From positions 9,871,868 to 9,935,867 of the forward strand of contig OZ038322.1 in assembly GCA_964035795.1 (NCBI GenBank): a stretch of DNA of 64,000 bases, written 5' to 3'. Each line of letters starts with the position of its first letter. Positions within the stretch are counted from its first letter, which is position 1. The position numbers and the translations under genes were made by a program. The notes beneath the pieces are model-generated. The model was not told where the DNA came from, ran no database searches, and saw only the letters and a list, made by a program, of their open reading frames with translations. This document shows positions 60,501-64,000 of this stretch, in pieces. The DNA comes from Pterobdella sp. o SKG-2022. Lineage: Eukaryota > Annelida > Clitellata > Hirudinida > Piscicolidae.

Positions 60501-63500
60501 ATGACAAAAACATATCCTTTCATGGCTTGAAGCCAGTGTAATGATAGAGCTGCACAAGTACCCTGATCAATTAAAGATTCGAACTTCATTTCAGTGAACT
60601 TAATGAAGCAAACGTTACAGGTCTGATGAAATGTTTCACCATACAGACAACTCTTCTGAGAAATTGAAAAAATACAGTCAATTAAAGAAAAAGCTAGGTC
60701 ATGATAACAGTAGCAGATATCGAAAAATTGATATTCTGGTATTGTTGTCGTTTGACTTGGTGGATAATCCCTTTCTTCTGACAACGACAAGGACGAGTGT
60801 GGAAAGGGTGGATCTTGAGATCGATAATTTTTTCACCTCCATGTTTTGCCGTGTGGGTTAGGAACGTACTCTATCTTATTCACCAGGCCGTTAGTGTTCG
60901 TCTTGAAGTGTTTTCTTTGCCTATAAAGAACTTCTCCTAGGAAACTAGCCTAATGAGAGCTGGCTGATAAAACAATCAGTATGGGGTTCTCCGAAAAAAA
61001 ATCATCTTTATTAGGTAGAGTTGTAATCCCAGAGAAGTACTGGTAGAAAAAGAAGGGTTATTTAGATTTTTAGTCTGAAAGGGTAGCAGGCCTAAATCCT
61101 AGGGCGCTAAGTAGGTGCCCTTTAATGTCATACTCAAAACATTCAATAATTTCAAGTCAGACTTTAGCTCGGAATGGCAGACTATAAAAGTTTGTCTCAA
61201 AAAATGATTCTTTAAAAAAATACGTTATATTAGTATCAATTGGAAAAGGCCGACTGCTGTCAAGCCCAGTTATAGCAGTATAATTTAGTTAGACTGAAAA
61301 AAAACGAGTTGTTATTTTATTTTTTATATAAAGCTATTGAAAGCAATAAAATTTATAAATTGAAAAAAAATTCTGTTAGGATTAAGTCAATATAATGTTT
61401 ACCAAAGGCGGGATTTTTGTCGAACATTGATAAATCGATTAATTAATCAATAATAAGCCTAATTTACAAATCTGAAAATAACAAAGAAAAGCTAAAACAA
61501 TGTTTTTTGCATTTTTAAAAAAGTTCAATAAAATTAATTAGTTTGCCTACATTATTCATATAATAACTTTTAAGCCTTGGATACGACGTTAACCGCATTC
61601 AAGTATTTTCACATGCTACTTTTGGTCTGTTATGAAGGCCATTTAGTGCTAAATTCACCAGCGTTGATACACTAATTGGTTACGATAATGATACAAAACC
61701 CAACAGAATGTCACAATACAAATAAGAGCTTAGCACCATGCTAGTATTCCAAAGTTGACTTTTAATCATTATTTTCAAATACTGAAACTATAGCAAAAAA
61801 ATTTCTTATATTTTGAAAATTTATACACATTATAAGTCTTATATTACAGTGCCATTACAAAACCATTAATGAATTATAGCGCAACAAGCAATACCTGGGA
61901 TGCCCAATAAAGACACGTCTACATTCAGGGGGTCACAAACGTATAACGGAATCTGAAAAATAAAATAATAATAATAATGTTATTTAAAATAACAATAACG
62001 ACGATAAATAATGATTGTAAAAATATGAAAAATTCTGAAAAATGTGTTGAAACAATCAGATAATGTTTACTATAAAATATTGATACTGTAATATTAATAA
62101 TTCTACCCTTAGCGACAACGGGGTAATAGGAAACAAAAGTAAAAATACCTGTTTGATGATGAAAGATTTTCAACTCCTATCAAAGACTTGTAAAGCTTGT
62201 GAAAGGAACTAATTATGGAATTCTTAATATTCAAAGAGTTAGTTTCGGGAAAGAAAAAAAATTTGTGAGAGCAGTGAGATTAGAAGCTGCTTTTATTTAG
62301 ATTTGAAAAAATTGCATTGATGAAAGAGAAAATTAATTTTTTTTCAAATGTCAAACTTTCAAGTATTCTTATTCCTAGTAAATACTCAATACAGGTTTGA
62401 CGGATACTTTATCAAAACAGGATAACATAAATCAAAGTTGTCTTGAGGCAAAAAGAAAAATAGCGGAAAAATGATAGGGCTACTTTGATCACCTCCTTGA
62501 GTGAAAAAATCTATTAAAAGCAAAACCTGGAAACGCTGAACTAAAAAGACAACCATCGACAAAGACTGAAAAAAAGAACTTCTGAGCTTGGAAAAAGCAA
62601 AAATTTTGCATAAAAACAAAGATAAATGTAAAAAAGATTTTTCTTCAACAATATAATCTAAGAACTTCACTAAAATGATAGAATTGAAAAGCCTAGTTGG
62701 CGTCAAAATTCTTGATAAAAGATAAGACACCTGCTTCTTCCTGGCCCTGGCGACTAACACCTGCATTGCCTCGTCCTTCTGAGTGATGGTCACTGCTGGA
62801 CTGCCTGTCTGAGAGAAGAAGTTCGTACTTCATAAAATTATCAAAAAAAAAACGGAAAATATTCATTTTTTTAGGATTGGTAACGAGAAGTTTTAAAGAT
62901 TGTTGAAAGTTACAAATGTATTTCTTCTTTAGCTAAAGTAAACACTGCAAATTAATTGAACACAAAAGGTAATTTTATTAAGTACAAAGCTTTTCGTTAA
63001 CAAAGTAACATTGTCAAGTATTTGATAAAGTGTTCAAATAATTTGCAGTAATTAATTTTTATAGTTCAATTTTATTTATTAAAAATTAATTTAAAAAAAG
63101 ATTATGATTCGAACAAAAATTTATAAAAAATTTTAAAACTTGACTAAAACCTTGAATATTCCGGCCTTATTCCAAGCTATTTGTCCCAAAGTGTTTCCCA
63201 AAAAGTCAGTGTGGTCTAACCCCAAGTTGGCCACCCCACACACTGAAGGCTTGCTGTTTTATGCACGTTTCCAAATAAACCACCATGCTTGTTTGTTCAA
63301 AAAAGTGACACTTTTTAGTTTGTGCTAAATAAAGGCAACTGAATTAGAAAAAATTTAATGCAACACACAACGGCAAATAGAGCATTCATTCGAAGTTTTA
63401 TACAACAATCTCATAGCGACTTGAAGCTGTTATGATGCAAAATAGTTTTTTTTATAATCTGATGAAGGACTTAAATGTATCGGAAAGCTTCGTTTAAATA

Positions 63501-63770
63501 AAATATATTAAACCAAGTTTTTCTTCAATACAGAAAATTTTTTGAAACTCCAACTTATGAATTTTTTTTAATAGTTCAATAACCCATAAAGTTGAAATTA
63601 ATGACAAGATGATGACATTGAATGATGAACTAATAAAGACGTTACCTTATAACATTTGTCGCATCAAACTGTCCTCCGATTCCAACTTCCACCACCGCCA
63701 CGTCTACTTTCTCTTTCAAAAACACGTAAAACGACATGGCACAGATGAATCGGAAGTAATTGGGGAGTTC
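57574..63770 (-). CDS. FPGS: Folylpolyglutamate synthase, copy B (5' end outside window)
   Basis: Second FPGS gene. Eleven exons join in phase on the minus strand: 63646-63770, 63151-63253, 62731-62808, 61895-61952, 60304-60375, 59592-59681, 59303-59400, 59158-59210, 58869-58944, 58648-58714 and 57574-58034. The series covers [38 protein letters not shown], then [18 protein letters not shown] and [10 protein letters not shown]. Later come [41 protein letters not shown] and the C-terminal [14 protein letters not shown]. The N-terminal P-loop exons lie right of 64000. The last five exons share lengths or phases with copy A, including an exon of exactly 53 nt. Several conserved motifs are changed: TGCRDA instead of TGDRDP, and FTPTF instead of FCPN. 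The reading frame is intact throughout, so it looks functional but diverged. Confidence 0.93.
58508..58619. repeat. Near-perfect 45-bp hairpin in an FPGS copy B intron
   Basis: The left arm 58508-58552 starts AATAGAAACAAACACTAAGG. It pairs with the right arm 58575-58619, which ends CCTTAGTATTTGTTTCTATT. There is a single mismatch in 45 positions and a 22-base loop. The intron is 58035-58647. A very young foldback element or a hairpin RNA precursor would both look like this. Confidence 0.9.
60692..61310 (+). repeat. Dispersed unassigned repeat family, copy c
   Basis: It shows GATAACAGTAGCAGATATCG, CTTGGTGGATAATCCCTTTC, GACAACGACAAGGACGAGTG, then after an insertion of about 270 bases AATTTCAAGTCAGACTTTAG and CGGAATGGCAGACTATAAA. 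The end is GACTGCTGTCAAGCCCAGTT. It sits in FPGS copy B intron 60376-61894. Confidence 0.7.
62944..63049. repeat. Short inverted repeat in an FPGS copy B intron
   Basis: ACTGCAAATTAATTGAACAC at 62944-62963 pairs with GTGTTCAAATAATTTGCAGT at 63030-63049, with one mismatch in 20. The 66-base centre contains AGCTTTTCGTTAAC. It has the form of a small foldback element. Confidence 0.7.
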
Positions 63771-64000
63771 CTGAGGGTTTTAAGGCACGATGATGCTGAA
63801 ATAATTGTGATAGGGTACGAATTTGAGCCCTACGAATCAACCTTGACTACGATAGTAACGCTATTACCAGCTTTAAACTTCATAGCTTTTAATAATAAAA
63901 ATATATCAGTAAAAAAAGCCAATGTGTGAAATGGCGTAAAGATGATAGTAATAGAATTTTACGAAAAGTTATGTGAGTTTTGAAATGGGTTTAATGCCAA
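63771..64000 (-). other. FPGS: Intron of FPGS copy B running off the window
   Basis: The stretch upstream of the acceptor at 63771-63772 has no coding match to the preceding FPGS region. It is therefore intron sequence leading to exons outside the window. Confidence 0.6.

Noticed and set aside
60480..60600. Minus-strand frame with [18 protein letters not shown] resembling the FPGS HQRxNAALAL motif
   Set aside because: The exon at 60304-60375 ([17 protein letters not shown]) fits the motif far better and has matching phase on both sides; this one has no phase-compatible place.

Overview
This is nuclear DNA from an animal. The genes have many short exons joined at GT-AG introns, the base composition is strongly AT-rich, and intergenic spaces are long. 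SINEs, truncated LINEs and foldback elements are scattered throughout. The gene set (protocadherin, DEG/ENaC channel, group II PAK kinase, dynein-arm assembly factor Kintoun) points to a bilaterian or bilaterian-like invertebrate with motile cilia. LINE 3' ends of the GCGCTATATAAATA type and RLE-type retrotransposons suit an aquatic invertebrate, but I cannot name the phylum. All gene models below were assembled by hand from exons whose splice phases agree.

Layout, left to right. (1) 198-4632 (+): 3' half of a folylpolyglutamate synthase gene (FPGS copy A), cut by the window edge. (2) 5061-8546 (-): a complete seven-exon DEG/ENaC (ASIC-like) channel of 476 residues. (3) 9341-14401 (-): a 7-repeat protocadherin with a very asparagine-rich tail. 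(4) 14402-24717: about 10 kb with no recognisable gene, holding three same-strand tRNA-derived SINEs and two unidentified coding-like stretches. (5) 24718-34465 (-): GPATCH11, whose 7.7-kb intron holds two abutting RLE-type LINE copies and a third LINE fragment, all antisense to the gene. (6) 34823-37192 (+): DNAAF2/Kintoun, head-to-head with GPATCH11 across 357 bp. (7) 38998-49757 (-): a complete nine-exon group II PAK kinase of 620 residues with several transposon remnants in its introns. (8) 52756-57265 (+): TIMM50, ten exons, 420 residues. (9) 57574-63770 (-): a second FPGS gene (copy B), eleven exons visible, 5' end beyond the right edge.

The neighbours do not form a pathway; this is ordinary gene order in an animal genome. 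Two points of organisation stand out. Two diverged FPGS paralogs with the same intron positions face each other from opposite ends of the window. Kintoun and GPATCH11 share one short promoter interval. The rest of the signal is in the repeat fraction: a tRNA SINE family with an ATTACATT tail, a foldback/MITE family with at least eight copies, a near-perfect 45-bp intronic hairpin, and an unassigned repeat family ending in a CCCAGTTACTGGG palindrome. I saw no operon, CRISPR array, rRNA gene or clearly functional tRNA gene.
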